Source of the DNA: Klebsiella terrigena
GTDB lineage: Bacteria > Pseudomonadota > Gammaproteobacteria > Enterobacterales > Enterobacteriaceae
Direction: 5' to 3'
Assembly (NCBI RefSeq): GCF_006539725.1
Contig: NZ_BJNO01000003.1
Coordinates: 124,001-188,000, forward strand
DNA length: 64,000 nucleotides
Shown here: positions 15,596 to 25,676 of the stretch, piece by piece
Position numbering within the stretch: the first letter of the stretch is position 1
How the letters are laid out: every line of letters begins with the position of its first letter
Made by a program: the position numbers and the translations under genes
Notes under the pieces: generated by a model
What the model was told of the DNA's origin: nothing
The model's input: the letters and a program-made list of their open reading frames with translations, nothing else
The model's database searches: none

Positions 15596-17353
15596 TTAAC
15601 GCAGTTCGTTGGCCCGGCGGAAGCGTCCCTGGTAATCGAACATTTTCTCCCGCACCTGCCAGTATTGTCCCTTCATGCGGGCGACGACAAAGTCTGGATG
15701 GCGCAGCAGCGCCCGCTGAGCAAGGATATCGGCGGCGGTTATCCAGCGCAGCGGCACGCCGGGCGTGCGGGTGTGCGGGCGAATAAACAGCTGTTCAAAC
15801 GCGGTGCGCTGGGCGGGCGTCTGCAGGCGGAAGCGCTCGCTAACGTCGGCGCCGTCTTCATCGTAGTAGGTAATTTTCAGCCACGGGCCTTTGTCGTCGG
15901 CGCCGTGCTGCAGATCCATGCCGCTGCAGCGCAGCACCAGCGCGTCTTTGAGCTTCAGCGCCGCCTTCAGCATATCATCGGGATCGACGAGGATCGTGTC
16001 GCACTCGCGGCAGCGGCGGGCGGCGATATCGTTCTCCGCATTACACTGCGGACAGTTCTTAAAGCGAAAACGAAAGTCGCACTGCTCGCGATGGCCGTCA
16101 TCATCCTCAAACCAGCCCTGACAGCGGCGGCCAAAATGTTCGATCAGCGTGCCGTCGGCGGTGGTTTTGCCCCAGAAGGTATTGGCAAAACCGCAGGCCG
16201 GGCAGAAGACCTGCACCGGTACGTTGTCGCTCTTACCTTTAGGCGTCCCGACTTCGGGCGCGTAGAGGTCGTGCGGGTTGCCGGCATAGTCGAGGATCAG
16301 GCAGTCGGTTTTCCCCGGCGCCAGGCGCAGGCCGCGACCGACGATCTGCTGATAGAGGCTCACCGATTCGGTCGGGCGCAGAATGGCGATAAGATCGACA
16401 TGCGGGGCGTCAAAGCCGGTGGTCAGCACCGCCACGTTGACCAGATAGCGGTATTGCTGAGTTTTAAACGATTCAATAATGCGGTCGCGCTGCGGGCCCG
16501 GCGTTTCGCCGGTAATCAGTTCGGCCTCGCCTGCGGGCAGCAGACCGGTGATTTCCCGCGCGTGCTCCACCGTAGAGGCGAAAATCATCACCCCTTTTCG
16601 CGTCTGGGCAAACTCAACAATCTGGCTGACGATATGCGGCGTAATGCGCTGCTGTTTTTTCAGCTCGTGATTGAGGTCGGCCTCGCTAAACAGGCCGTTG
16701 CTCTGCGCCTGAAGGCGGCTGAAATCGTACTGCACTACCGGCATATCGAGCCGCTCTGGCGGCGTCAGATAGCCGTGTTTAATCATGTAGCGCAGCGGCA
16801 GCTCATAGATGCAGTCGCGAAACAGCGCCTTCTCGTCGCCGCGCACCATGCCATGATAATGGAACTGATAAATCCAGCCCTTGCCGAGGCGAAACGGCGT
16901 GGCGGTGAGCCCAAGCAGGCGCAGCTGCGGATTGACCTGCCGCAGGTGGGTGATAATTTGCTGGTACTGGCTATCGTCGTCATCGCTGATGCGGTGGCAC
17001 TCATCGACGATCAGCAGCGAAAACTCCCCCTGGAACTGCTCAAGATTGCGGGCAACCGACTGCACGCTGCCGAAAACCACCTTACCGTGGCTCTCTTTGC
17101 GCTTCAGCCCTGCGGCGAAAATGTCGGCTTCCAGCCCAAGGGCAAGATACTTAGCGTGGTTTTGCGCCACCAGCTCTTTGACGTGCGCCAGAACCAGCAC
17201 GCGGCCGCGGGCCAGGCGTGCCAGTTCGGCAATGACCAGGCTTTTGCCTGCCCCGGTTGGCAGGACGATAGCGGCGGGCTCATGGTGGCGGCGAAACCAG
17301 GCTAAGGTGGCATCGACCGCCTCTTTTTGGTAGGGGCGTAGTGTAAAATTCAT
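15596..17353 (-). CDS. radD: DNA repair helicase-like protein RadD (YejH)
   Basis: 585 residues (E. coli 586). Superfamily 2 helicase-like ATPase involved in recovery from DNA damage and crossover processing with RecA/SSB. The Q-motif-like [18 protein letters not shown] opens the protein, Walker A is LPTGAGKS (31-38), the Walker B box is [10 protein letters not shown], motif III is LGLTATPF, and the C-terminal helicase lobe has [15 protein letters not shown] and [15 protein letters not shown] cysteine-rich zinc-ribbon-like region follows ([29 protein letters not shown]). It is divergent from rsuA across about 150 bp. Confidence 0.96.
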   Translation of the reverse strand: MNFTLRPYQKEAVDATLAWFRRHHEPAAIVLPTGAGKSLVIAELARLARGRVLVLAHVKELVAQNHAKYLALGLEADIFAAGLKRKESHGKVVFGSVQSVARNLEQFQGEFSLLIVDECHRISDDDDSQYQQIITHLRQVNPQLRLLGLTATPFRLGKGWIYQFHYHGMVRGDEKALFRDCIYELPLRYMIKHGYLTPPERLDMPVVQYDFSRLQAQSNGLFSEADLNHELKKQQRITPHIVSQIVEFAQTRKGVMIFASTVEHAREITGLLPAGEAELITGETPGPQRDRIIESFKTQQYRYLVNVAVLTTGFDAPHVDLIAILRPTESVSLYQQIVGRGLRLAPGKTDCLILDYAGNPHDLYAPEVGTPKGKSDNVPVQVFCPACGFANTFWGKTTADGTLIEHFGRRCQGWFEDDDGHREQCDFRFRFKNCPQCNAENDIAARRCRECDTILVDPDDMLKAALKLKDALVLRCSGMDLQHGADDKGPWLKITYYDEDGADVSERFRLQTPAQRTAFEQLFIRPHTRTPGVPLRWITAADILAQRALLRHPDFVVARMKGQYWQVREKMFDYQGRFRRANELR

Positions 17354-17500
17354 GGCTTCACAGGCGTTAATTAACTCGCAAATAGTATGCCATGAATCTT
17401 TTCCCTTGAGTGGCGTTAAGAGCCCGTTATACTAGCCAATGAATTTCTTCTTTTTCGGGCGCTTGCCCGCTCCAGCATTATTACAGGCTAAAAAAATCTC

Positions 17501-18220
17501 ATGCGACTTGATAAGTTTATCGCTCAGCAACTTGGCGTCAGTAGGGCTATTGCCGGACGTGAAATCCGCAGCAGCCGCGTTCTCGTGGATGGTGAAATCG
17601 TGAAAGACGCTTCGTTCAAGCTCCAGCCGGAGCATGACGTTGAGTATGACGGTAATACGCTTACCCAGCAGAACGGCCCGCGCTACTTTATGCTTAACAA
17701 GCCGCAGGGTTACGTCTGTTCTACCGACGATCCGGATCACCCAACGGTGCTCTATTTTCTTGACGTGCCGGTGGCGCACAAGCTGCATGCCGCAGGGCGT
17801 CTGGATATCGACACCACCGGCCTGGTGCTGATGACCGACGACGGCCAGTGGTCGCACCGTATTACCTCTCCGCGCCATCACTGCGAAAAGACCTATCTGG
17901 TGACGCTGGAAAACCCGGTCGCTGAAAACACCGCGGAGCAGTTCGCCGAGGGCGTTCAGCTGCATAATGAAAACGAGCTGACCCGGCCGGCGGTTCTCGA
18001 AGTGATTACCCCGACGGAAGTCCGCCTGACCATCAGCGAAGGGCGCTACCACCAGGTTAAGCGGATGTTTGCCGCCGTGGGCAACCACGTTGTCGGCCTG
18101 CATCGTGAACGAATCGGCGCTATCGCGATGGACGACTCTCTGGCGCCCGGCGAGTATCGCCCGCTGACGGAAGAAGAGATTGCCAGCGTTGGCATTCAGC
18201 ATGCACGGAGTAAAACGTGA
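17501..18220 (+). CDS. rsuA: 16S rRNA pseudouridine(516) synthase RsuA
   Basis: Isomerises U516 of 16S rRNA. 239 residues. The N-terminal S4 domain reads [20 protein letters not shown]; the catalytic motif [20 protein letters not shown] contains the invariant Asp; the conserved [20 protein letters not shown] follows. The E. coli protein ends at EEEIASVV (231); here the frame runs on to [16 protein letters not shown], so the tail is about eight residues longer and overlaps the bcr start by four bases (GTGA). That arrangement suggests coupling with bcr. Confidence 0.96.
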   Translation: MRLDKFIAQQLGVSRAIAGREIRSSRVLVDGEIVKDASFKLQPEHDVEYDGNTLTQQNGPRYFMLNKPQGYVCSTDDPDHPTVLYFLDVPVAHKLHAAGRLDIDTTGLVLMTDDGQWSHRITSPRHHCEKTYLVTLENPVAENTAEQFAEGVQLHNENELTRPAVLEVITPTEVRLTISEGRYHQVKRMFAAVGNHVVGLHRERIGAIAMDDSLAPGEYRPLTEEEIASVGIQHARSKT

Positions 18221-19413
18221 CGGCAAAGCAGAATTCTTCCCTGGGGATTGTGTTTATTCTTGGCCTGCTGGCCATGCTCATGCCGCTGTCGATCGATATG
18301 TATCTCCCGGCTCTGCCGGTGATCTCGGCGCAGTTTAACGTGCCGGACGGCAGCGCGCAGATGACGCTCAGTACCTATATTCTGGGCTTTGCCTTTGGCC
18401 AGCTGCTGTACGGCCCGATGGCTGACAGCATCGGCCGTAAGCCGGTTATCCTCGGGGGGACGCTGATTTTTGCTGCCGCCGCGGTGGCCTGCGCGCTGTC
18501 GCAGACCATCGAAATGCTGATCACCATGCGCTTCTTCCACGGCCTCGCGGCGGCGGCGGCGAGCGTGGTGATTAACGCCCTGATGCGCGATATTTATCCG
18601 AAAGAAGAGTTTTCGCGGATGATGTCATTCGTGATGCTGGTCACCACTATCGCTCCGCTGGTCGCGCCGATGGTGGGCGGGGCGGTGCTGGTGTGGTTCA
18701 GCTGGCATGCGATATTCTGGATCCTGGCGGTGGCGGCGCTGCTGGCTTCGGCAATGATCGCGTTCTTCATTAGCGAGACCCTACCGCCGGAGCGGCGGCA
18801 GAAGTTCCACATTCGCACGACCCTCGGCAACTTTGCCACCCTGTTCCGCCACAAGCGCGTGCTGAGCTATATGCTGGCGAGCGGCTTCAGCTTTGCCGGG
18901 ATGTTCTCATTTCTTAGCGCCGGCCCGTTTGTTTACATCAAGATTAACCACGTTTCCCCGCAGCACTTCGGCTACTACTTTGCGCTAAACGTGGCCTTCC
19001 TGTTCGTCATGACCATGATTAACAGCCGCTTTGTCCGGCGGATTGGGGCGCTGAATATGTTCCGCGCCGGGCTGTGGATCCAGTTCGCGATGGCCGTGTG
19101 GATGGTGGTCTGCGCGCTGTTTGATGTCGGCTTCTGGGCGCTGGTGTTCGGCGTGGCCGCGTTTATCGGCTGCGTATCGATGGTCTCCTCGAACGCGATG
19201 GCGGTCATTCTTGATGAGTTCCCGCATATGGCCGGGACGGCCTCTTCGCTGGCGGGAACCTTCCGCTTCGGCATCGGCGCGATTGTCGGGGCGCTGCTGT
19301 CGATGGCAACCTTTACTACCGCCTGGCCGATGCTGATCTCTATCGCTTTCTGCGCCAGCAGCTCCATTCTCTTCTACCTCTACGCCAGTCGGCGGCGAAA
19401 AGTCGCGCTTTGA
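18217..19413 (+). CDS. bcr: Bcr/CflA-family multidrug efflux MFS transporter
   Basis: 398-residue, 12-span major facilitator drug:H+ antiporter; in E. coli Bcr gives bicyclomycin resistance and can export sulfonamides and L-cysteine. The start is GTG, overlapping the rsuA stop (GTGA). Hallmarks: [20 protein letters not shown] in the first helix, the motif A-type loop [16 protein letters not shown], and DRH1-type motif C region [16 protein letters not shown]. The C-terminus is [16 protein letters not shown]. It ends at a strong terminator. Confidence 0.95.
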   Translation: MTAKQNSSLGIVFILGLLAMLMPLSIDMYLPALPVISAQFNVPDGSAQMTLSTYILGFAFGQLLYGPMADSIGRKPVILGGTLIFAAAAVACALSQTIEMLITMRFFHGLAAAAASVVINALMRDIYPKEEFSRMMSFVMLVTTIAPLVAPMVGGAVLVWFSWHAIFWILAVAALLASAMIAFFISETLPPERRQKFHIRTTLGNFATLFRHKRVLSYMLASGFSFAGMFSFLSAGPFVYIKINHVSPQHFGYYFALNVAFLFVMTMINSRFVRRIGALNMFRAGLWIQFAMAVWMVVCALFDVGFWALVFGVAAFIGCVSMVSSNAMAVILDEFPHMAGTASSLAGTFRFGIGAIVGALLSMATFTTAWPMLISIAFCASSSILFYLYASRRRKVAL

Positions 19414-19423
19414 ATCTCATTTA

Positions 19424-19447
19424 AGGGGCTATTTCAGCCCCTTTTTT
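19424..19447 (+). terminator. Terminator after bcr
   Basis: Hairpin aggggct (19424-19430) / agcccct (19436-19442) followed by a run of five to six T. Classic rho-independent form, 11 bases past the bcr stop. Confidence 0.9.
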
Positions 19448-19743
19448 GATGCATATCAACCGCGGCGGGCTTCGCTATTCTGCAATTTGTTTCTTTTATG
19501 TAAAATCAATTAGTGTAAAAAGTCGCAATGTTGCGATAAAAAAGTTGTTTTGGATCACAGAAACGGGTACATATAGCCTCGATCGGTTCCGCAGCGAAAC
19601 TATAAAGTTCTGGATAATAAGCGGTTAACCCCGGCGCCGCGCCGGTGTAAACGTTTTCCACGCTGATACAGGACTAGTTGTCAACAATGTGTTAATATTG
19701 ATGTAAATTTATTGTGAAGCATTTTGCTTCCGGGGAAAACCAG

Positions 19744-20088
19744 GTGAATACACAGCAACTCTCTATCGTACACCGACTGCCGCAAAGCTATCGCTGGCTG
19801 GCCGGTTTTGCGGGTTCAAGAGTTGAACCGATTCCGCAAAACGGCGCGCAGAGCGAAAATAGCCTCGTGGCGCTGAAGTTACTCAGCCCGGACGGCGAGA
19901 AAGCGTGGCCGGTTATGCATAAGCTTAGCCAGGCGCTCAGCGACATCGAAGTCGATTGCTCAATCGTTGAGTGTGAAGGGGAGCCGTGCCTGTTCGTCAA
20001 CATGCAGGACGAGTTCGCCGCCACCTGTCGTCTGAAAAATTTCGGCGTAGCCATTGCCGAGCCCTTCTCCGGCAACAACCCGTTCTGA
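19744..20088 (+). CDS. yejG: YejG family protein
   Basis: 114 residues from the GTG at 19744 ([20 protein letters not shown]), exactly the length of E. coli YejG; the ATG ten codons upstream adds residues not found in the family. Conserved blocks: [72 protein letters not shown]. Small cytosolic protein; its role is not established as far as I know. It is convergent with yejF, three bases apart, with no obvious terminator between. Confidence 0.93.
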   Translation: MNTQQLSIVHRLPQSYRWLAGFAGSRVEPIPQNGAQSENSLVALKLLSPDGEKAWPVMHKLSQALSDIEVDCSIVECEGEPCLFVNMQDEFAATCRLKNFGVAIAEPFSGNNPF

Positions 20089-20091
20089 CCG

Positions 20092-21681
20092 TCAGCCCAG
20101 CGCCAGCAGCTGGCGGGTATACTCCTGCTGCGGAGCGGTAAATACGCGCTCACACTCTCCCTGTTCGACCACCTCTCCTTGCCGCAGCACCATCACCTGA
20201 TGGCATAGCGTCCGCACGACGCGCAGATCGTGGCTGATAAAAATATAGGCCAGCTGATGCTTTTGCTGTAAAGCTTTCAGCAGGGCTAAGATTTGCGCCT
20301 GCACGGTCTTATCCAGCGACGAGGTCGGTTCATCCAGCACGATAAGTTGAGGCTTAACGATCAGCGCCCGGGCGATAGCAATACGCTGCCGCTGGCCGCC
20401 GGAAAACTCTGCCGGGTAGCGCAGGCGCGTTTGCGCATCCAGCCCCACCTCCTGCATCACCTGAATGACCGCCCGTTCACGCTCGGCGGAGGTAAGCGTC
20501 GGCTGGTGGACGCGCAGCCCTTCCTCAATAATCTGTAAAACGTTTAGTCGCGGGTTCAGCGACGAGTTCGGATCCTGAAACACGACCTGCATCCGGCGGC
20601 GTAGCGGCAGCATCTGCCGACGGCTGCGGCCCTGTAGCGTCTGGCCATCAAAGGCGATAACCCCTTCAGAGGCAATCAGGCGCAGCAGCGCCAGCCCGGT
20701 GGTGCTTTTGCCGGAACCCGATTCGCCCACCAGGCCCAGAGTTTCCCCCGCGCGCAGCTGAAAGCTCAGGGCGTTCACCACCCGATTATGCTCAACTACC
20801 CGGCGCAAAAGTCCCCGACGGACCGGGAAGGCGACGCTGAGCCCGCTCGCCGCCAGCAGCAGCGGCGCATCGGGCGCCAGCGGAACCGGCAGCCCCGCCG
20901 GTTCGCTATCCAGCAGGCGGCGGGTATAGGGATGCTGAGGGGCCGAGAAAAGGGCGCGACAGCCGTTCTGCTCGACGCAGCGTCCGTTTTGCATCACCGC
21001 CACGCGGTCGGCGAGCTGGCGGACGATGCTCAGGTTATGGGTGATAAACAGCAGCCCCATGTTCAGCTCCTGCTTCAGCTCCCGCAGCAGCTGCAGAATT
21101 TGCGCCTGCACCGAGACGTCCAGCGCGGTGGTCGGCTCGTCGGCAATCAGCAGCTCCGGGCGGGTGAGCAGGGCCATGGCGATCATCACACGCTGGCGCT
21201 CGCCGCCGGAGAGCTGATGCGGATAGTCCGCCAGCCGGCGAGGAGCCTGGCGAATGCCGACGCGCTCCAGGCAGTCGAGAATCTCTCCCCGAGCGGCTTC
21301 TTTGCGCATTCCGCGATGCAGAGAGAGCACTTCATAGAGCTGCTTTTCCAGGGTGTGCAGCGGATTGAGCGACACCATCGGCTCCTGGAAAATCATCGCA
21401 ATACGGTTGCCGCGCACCCCGCGCAGGGTTCGCTCATCGGCATGCAGCAGCGACTGGCCGTGAAAGCGGATATCGCCGCTGGGGTAGCTTACCGGCGGCG
21501 AAGGGAGCAGGCGCAGCACCGACAGCGCGGAAACGCTCTTGCCGGAGCCGGATTCGCCCACCAGCGCCAGGGTTTCCCCCGCCGCAATGTGCAGCGACAG
21601 TTCGCTGACGACGGTCTGGGTTTCGCCCTGCTGGTGAAAGGCGATGGAGAGATTGTCGATTTCTAACAGAGGCTGCACCAT
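20092..21681 (-). CDS. yejF: Microcin C/oligopeptide ABC transporter, fused dual ATPase YejF
   Basis: 529 residues from [20 protein letters not shown], the E. coli length. Two complete ABC cassettes sit in tandem: Walker A GESGSGKS, signature LSGGERQR and Walker B LLIADEP in the first; [16 protein letters not shown] and LIVLDEP in the second. It powers the YejABEF importer, which takes up microcin C and short peptides. The start lies one base after the yejE stop, so the four genes form a tight operon. An upstream frame extension is inside yejE and is ignored. Confidence 0.96.
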   Translation of the reverse strand: MVQPLLEIDNLSIAFHQQGETQTVVSELSLHIAAGETLALVGESGSGKSVSALSVLRLLPSPPVSYPSGDIRFHGQSLLHADERTLRGVRGNRIAMIFQEPMVSLNPLHTLEKQLYEVLSLHRGMRKEAARGEILDCLERVGIRQAPRRLADYPHQLSGGERQRVMIAMALLTRPELLIADEPTTALDVSVQAQILQLLRELKQELNMGLLFITHNLSIVRQLADRVAVMQNGRCVEQNGCRALFSAPQHPYTRRLLDSEPAGLPVPLAPDAPLLLAASGLSVAFPVRRGLLRRVVEHNRVVNALSFQLRAGETLGLVGESGSGKSTTGLALLRLIASEGVIAFDGQTLQGRSRRQMLPLRRRMQVVFQDPNSSLNPRLNVLQIIEEGLRVHQPTLTSAERERAVIQVMQEVGLDAQTRLRYPAEFSGGQRQRIAIARALIVKPQLIVLDEPTSSLDKTVQAQILALLKALQQKHQLAYIFISHDLRVVRTLCHQVMVLRQGEVVEQGECERVFTAPQQEYTRQLLALG

Positions 21682-21682
21682 G

Positions 21683-22708
21683 CTATACCGCCTTACTCGG
21701 GTCGAAGGCGTCGCGAACCGCTTCACCAATGAAAATTAAAAGCGTTAACAGCACCGCGACGGACAAAAAGGCGGCGATCCCCAGCCACGGCGCCTGCAGG
21801 TTGTTTTTCCCCTGCAGCAGCAGCTCGCCCAGCGAAGGCGAGCCCAGTGGCAGGCCGAAGCCAAGAAAATCCAGCGAAGTCAGGGTGGTAATCGAGCTGC
21901 AGAGAATAAAAGGCAGGAAGGTGAGGGTGGCGACCATCGCGTTGGGCAGCATATGGAGCAGGATGATGCTGCGGTCGTTAACGCCCAGCGCCTGCGCCGC
22001 GCGGATATAGTCATAGTTACGAGTGCGCAGAAACTCGGCGCGCACCACGCCCACCAGCGTCATCCAGCCGAACAGGACGGTAATCGCCAGCAGCCACCAG
22101 AAGCCGGGCTGCACGACGCTGGAGAGGAGAATAATCAAAAACAGCGTCGGCATTCCCGACCACACTTCAATAAAGCGCTGCCCCCAGAGGTCGATTTTGC
22201 CGCCGTAGTACCCCTGGATGGCGCCCGCCAGCACGCCGAGAACGCTGGAAAAGAGCGTTAGCAGCAGGCCGAACAGAATGGAGATCCGCGTTCCGTAGAG
22301 AATTCGCGCCAGCACGTCGCCGCCGTTGGCGTCGGTGCCGAACCAGTTTTGCGACGACGGCGGCGAGGGGAAGGGGGATTGTGTCGCAAAGTTGATGGTC
22401 GTCGCCCCGAAGCGCACCGGCGCCCACAGCACCCAGCCGTGAGCCTCGAGCTGCTTCTGCAGCCACGGATCCTGATAGTCGGCGGCGGTGGCAAAGTCGC
22501 CGCCGAAGGTCTTCTCGCTATACTCTTTTAAAAGCGGAACGTACAGGCTGCCGCGGTACTGCACCAGCAGCGGGCGGTCGTTGGCGATCAGCTCCGCGCA
22601 GAGGCTGCAGACAAAGAGGATTAAAAACAGCCAAAGCGACCAGTAGCCGCGACGGTTGTGGCGAAAACGTACCCAGCGGGCCTGGTTGACGGGACTCAAA
22701 AATGACAT
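21683..22708 (-). CDS. yejE: Peptide ABC transporter permease YejE
   Basis: 341-residue inner-membrane permease. An N-terminal helix (YWSLWLFLILFVCSLCAELI) is followed by a large periplasmic insert (SLYVPLLKEYSEKTFGGDFA) and the DppC-like membrane domain beginning NWFGTDANGGDVLARILYGT. The EAA-type loop RAAQALGVNDRSIILLHMLP contacts the ATPase. The ATG overlaps the yejB stop by one base, a sign of coupled translation. Confidence 0.96.
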   Translation of the reverse strand: MSFLSPVNQARWVRFRHNRRGYWSLWLFLILFVCSLCAELIANDRPLLVQYRGSLYVPLLKEYSEKTFGGDFATAADYQDPWLQKQLEAHGWVLWAPVRFGATTINFATQSPFPSPPSSQNWFGTDANGGDVLARILYGTRISILFGLLLTLFSSVLGVLAGAIQGYYGGKIDLWGQRFIEVWSGMPTLFLIILLSSVVQPGFWWLLAITVLFGWMTLVGVVRAEFLRTRNYDYIRAAQALGVNDRSIILLHMLPNAMVATLTFLPFILCSSITTLTSLDFLGFGLPLGSPSLGELLLQGKNNLQAPWLGIAAFLSVAVLLTLLIFIGEAVRDAFDPSKAV

Positions 22709-23802
22709 TAGCGGCCCTCAAAATCGATACGCGGGTCGACCAGCGTGTAGCAGATATCGCTGACGATATTAAGCAGCAGGCCAATCAGCGTAAAAATATA
22801 CAATGTGCCAAACATCACCGGATAGTCGCGCGAAACCGTCGCCTCATAGCCCAGCAGCCCGAGGCCGTTGAGGGAGAACATCACCTCGATCAGCAGCGAA
22901 CCGGTAAAGAACATGCTGATAAACATCGCCGGGAAACCGGCTATAACCAGCAGCATGGCGTTGCGGAACACGTGGCGCCACAAAATCTGCTTTTCACTTA
23001 CCCCTTTGGCGCGGGCGGTGACCACGTACTGCTTGCGGATCTCATCCAGAAAGCTGTTTTTTGTCAGCATGGTGAGCGCCGCAAAGCCGCCGATCACCGT
23101 CGCCAGCACCGGCAGCGTAATGTGCCAGAGGTAGTCGAGGATCTTCTGATACCACGGCAGGCTGTCGAAATTAGCCGAGACCAGCCCGCGCAGCGGGAAC
23201 AGGTCAAAATAGCTGCCGCCAGCGAAAATAACGATCAGCAGAATCGCGAACAGGAAGGCCGGGATCGCGTAGCCGATGATAATCAGCGTGCTGCTCCAGA
23301 TATCAAAATGGCTGCCGTTGCTGACGGCTTTACGGATCCCCAGCGGGATCGACACCAGGTAGATAATCAGCGTACTCCACAGGCCGAGGCTAATGGAGAC
23401 CGGCATACTGTTTTTGATCAGCTCTAGCACCGAGGCGCTGCGAAACAGGCTGTCGCCAAAATCAAAGCGCAGGTAGTCGCCGAGCATTTTCAGGTAGCGC
23501 TCGTGGATGGGCTTATCAAAGCCGTAGCGATGGGTTATCTCGGCGATGACCTCCGGGTCGAGGCCGCGCCCGCCGCGATAGTGGCCCTCGCTGACGTTGC
23601 TTACGCCGGTGCGCGCGTGGCTGGCGGCCATTCCGCTGTCGCCCGCGCCCGGCATCCCGCCATGATTGCCGAACTCAACGGCGGCAATGGCCTGATCGAC
23701 CGGGCCGCCGGGGGCAATCTGGACGATAAAAAAGTTGATCGTAATGATCGCCCACAGGGTAGGGATAATCAGCAGCAGTCGGCGGATCAGGTATGCGCCC
23801 AT
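22708..23802 (-). CDS. yejB: Peptide ABC transporter permease YejB
   Basis: 364 residues, same length as E. coli. DppB-like permease: first helix [20 protein letters not shown], long periplasmic loop with [15 protein letters not shown] and [20 protein letters not shown], then the membrane core with the EAA loop [20 protein letters not shown]. It pairs with YejE. The start is nine bases after the yejA stop. Confidence 0.96.
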   Translation of the reverse strand: MGAYLIRRLLLIIPTLWAIITINFFIVQIAPGGPVDQAIAAVEFGNHGGMPGAGDSGMAASHARTGVSNVSEGHYRGGRGLDPEVIAEITHRYGFDKPIHERYLKMLGDYLRFDFGDSLFRSASVLELIKNSMPVSISLGLWSTLIIYLVSIPLGIRKAVSNGSHFDIWSSTLIIIGYAIPAFLFAILLIVIFAGGSYFDLFPLRGLVSANFDSLPWYQKILDYLWHITLPVLATVIGGFAALTMLTKNSFLDEIRKQYVVTARAKGVSEKQILWRHVFRNAMLLVIAGFPAMFISMFFTGSLLIEVMFSLNGLGLLGYEATVSRDYPVMFGTLYIFTLIGLLLNIVSDICYTLVDPRIDFEGR

Positions 23803-23811
23803 CGTCGTTCC

Positions 23812-25617
23812 TCAGCGTCTGTCCGCGGGCAGTTTTGCCGCTTTGTTAACGTCATACCACCAGCTGTCAAAGCCGGAGGAGTATACCGGCCGCGTTGGCG
23901 GGAACGAGAACTTGTCCCAGCGGGCCGTTCTGTCCTGCGCCATATACCACATCGGCAGCATGTAGTAGTTCCAGGTGAGCACCCGGTCCAGCGCGCGGCC
24001 CAGGGGCAGCAGCTTCTGCTCGTTGCCCTGCCAGCGAATAATCTGCGCGATCAGGCTATCCACGACCGGGCTTTGGACCCCCGGCGCGTTGTAGCTGGAG
24101 TGAATATAGGCCGAGTCCCAGGAAACCTGCAGGTCGGTGGCGGGCCACGGCGTCGCCCGCCAGACCATCGGCATCATATCGTAATCCCGGCTGCGGCGGC
24201 GATTGCTGTACTGGGAATTATCAACCTGGCGAATATCCATGGTGATGCCGAGACGCCGCAGATTGTGCTGAAAGGGCAGCACCCAGCGATCGTTACCGCC
24301 GGCGGGCAGCAGTAGCTCAAAACGCAGCGGCTTGCCGGTTTTGCCGTTCACCCGGCGCTGGTTTTTCACCACCCATCCGGCCCGGTTGAGCAGGCTGTCC
24401 GCCTTCAGCAGATTTGCCCGATCGAAACCGCCGCCGTCGGATTGCGGCGGCTGATAGAGAGCGGTGAAGACCTCGGGCGGCAAATCTTTTTTCATCGGCG
24501 TCAGCAGGGCAAGTTCATCGGCATCGGGCGCCGCGCGGGCCGCGTACTCGGTATTCTGGAAATAGCTGTTGGCGCGGCTGTAGGCGTTGTAAAACAGTGC
24601 CTTGTTCATCCATTCAAAATCGAAGGCGAGAGTAATGGCCTCGCGTACCTGACGATCGGCAAAAACCGGGCGCTGAATGTTGAAGGCCAGCCATTGGGTA
24701 TCCTGCGCCGAGGTATTCTGATACTCATCCTTCACGATGTAGCCGCGCGTAAAGTTGCGCCCGACGTAGCGGGTGGCCCAGTTTTTGGCCATCGTCTCTT
24801 CCCGCCGGTCGACCGCCCCCGCCTTAAAGGCCTCAAAGGCGACGTTATCGTCGAGATAGTAGTCGTAGCGTAGCGTATCGAAGTTCCAGCGCCCGCGGTT
24901 GACCGCAAGATTGGCCGCCCAGTAGGTTTTAACGCGCGAGTAAACGATGTATTGACCCATCCGCCAGTCGGTAATGCGATAAGGGCCGCTGGCCAGCGGC
25001 GGCATCGAGAGCGGGTCGCTGAGCTTGTGGTCTCGCCAGAACTTTTCCGGCATGACCGGCAGGGTGAACAGGCTGAGCATATTCTCTTTGCCCGCCTGGC
25101 CGAGCTCGATGCGCACGGTGAGCGGGGCGATGGCCTTAACGCGAGTGCCTTTGTAGAACAGACGAAACTGCGGGACGCCTTCGGTCATAAACTTCTGGAA
25201 GGTAAAGGCGACGTCGCTGGCGCGGATCGGCGTGCCGTCATGAAAGCGGGCCTGCGGATTGAGGGTAACCTCCACCCACGAAAAGTCATCGGCGTAGCGC
25301 GCCCCGTCGGCGATCAGCGGATAGTAGCTGCCCGCTTCGTCGTCGGAGGTGGTGAACAGCGTATCGTACAGGGCATCGGTACGCACGCCGGGGTTGCCGC
25401 GCAGCGCATAGCGGTTGAAGTTGTCGAAGGTGCCAATGGAGGCGAGCGTGATGCTGCCGCCTTTTGGCGCCGCCGGATTGGCATAGGCGAAATGACTAAA
25501 GCCGTCAGGGTATTTCGGCTCGCCAATAATGGCGAAGCTGTGGCTCTCTTTCACGGCCTGCGCCTGACCGTTAAGGCTCATAAAGGTAATTAATATCAGG
25601 CAGATACGCGCAAACAT
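23812..25617 (-). CDS. yejA: Periplasmic peptide-binding protein YejA
   Basis: 601 residues from the ATG at 25617, which opens a signal peptide (MFARICLILITFMSLNGQAQ, cleavage after QAQA near residue 21); E. coli YejA has 604. SBP_bac_5 family substrate-binding protein: EPKYPDGFSHFAYANPAAPK, LYDTLFTTSDDEAGSYYPLI, RDYDMMPMVWRATPWPATDL and the C-terminal WWYDVNKAAKLPADRR. It delivers microcin C or peptides to YejBEF. An upstream frame extension has no ribosome site. The pdeN gene ends about 60 bases before it. Confidence 0.95.
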   Translation of the reverse strand: MFARICLILITFMSLNGQAQAVKESHSFAIIGEPKYPDGFSHFAYANPAAPKGGSITLASIGTFDNFNRYALRGNPGVRTDALYDTLFTTSDDEAGSYYPLIADGARYADDFSWVEVTLNPQARFHDGTPIRASDVAFTFQKFMTEGVPQFRLFYKGTRVKAIAPLTVRIELGQAGKENMLSLFTLPVMPEKFWRDHKLSDPLSMPPLASGPYRITDWRMGQYIVYSRVKTYWAANLAVNRGRWNFDTLRYDYYLDDNVAFEAFKAGAVDRREETMAKNWATRYVGRNFTRGYIVKDEYQNTSAQDTQWLAFNIQRPVFADRQVREAITLAFDFEWMNKALFYNAYSRANSYFQNTEYAARAAPDADELALLTPMKKDLPPEVFTALYQPPQSDGGGFDRANLLKADSLLNRAGWVVKNQRRVNGKTGKPLRFELLLPAGGNDRWVLPFQHNLRRLGITMDIRQVDNSQYSNRRRSRDYDMMPMVWRATPWPATDLQVSWDSAYIHSSYNAPGVQSPVVDSLIAQIIRWQGNEQKLLPLGRALDRVLTWNYYMLPMWYMAQDRTARWDKFSFPPTRPVYSSGFDSWWYDVNKAAKLPADRR

Positions 25618-25676
25618 GGCCAGGTTGTTATCCTCTGTCGGCGGGCCCAGAGCGGGCCCGTCCATAGATTAAATCA

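Noticed and set aside
15665..17305. 546-codon open frame on the plus strand inside radD
   Set aside because: It is antisense to a strongly conserved helicase gene; long antisense frames are common in GC-rich genes.
19446..19628. 60-codon open frame between the bcr terminator and yejG
   Set aside because: It starts within the terminator tail, has no ribosome site, and its residue composition is not protein-like; it is probably the yejG promoter region.
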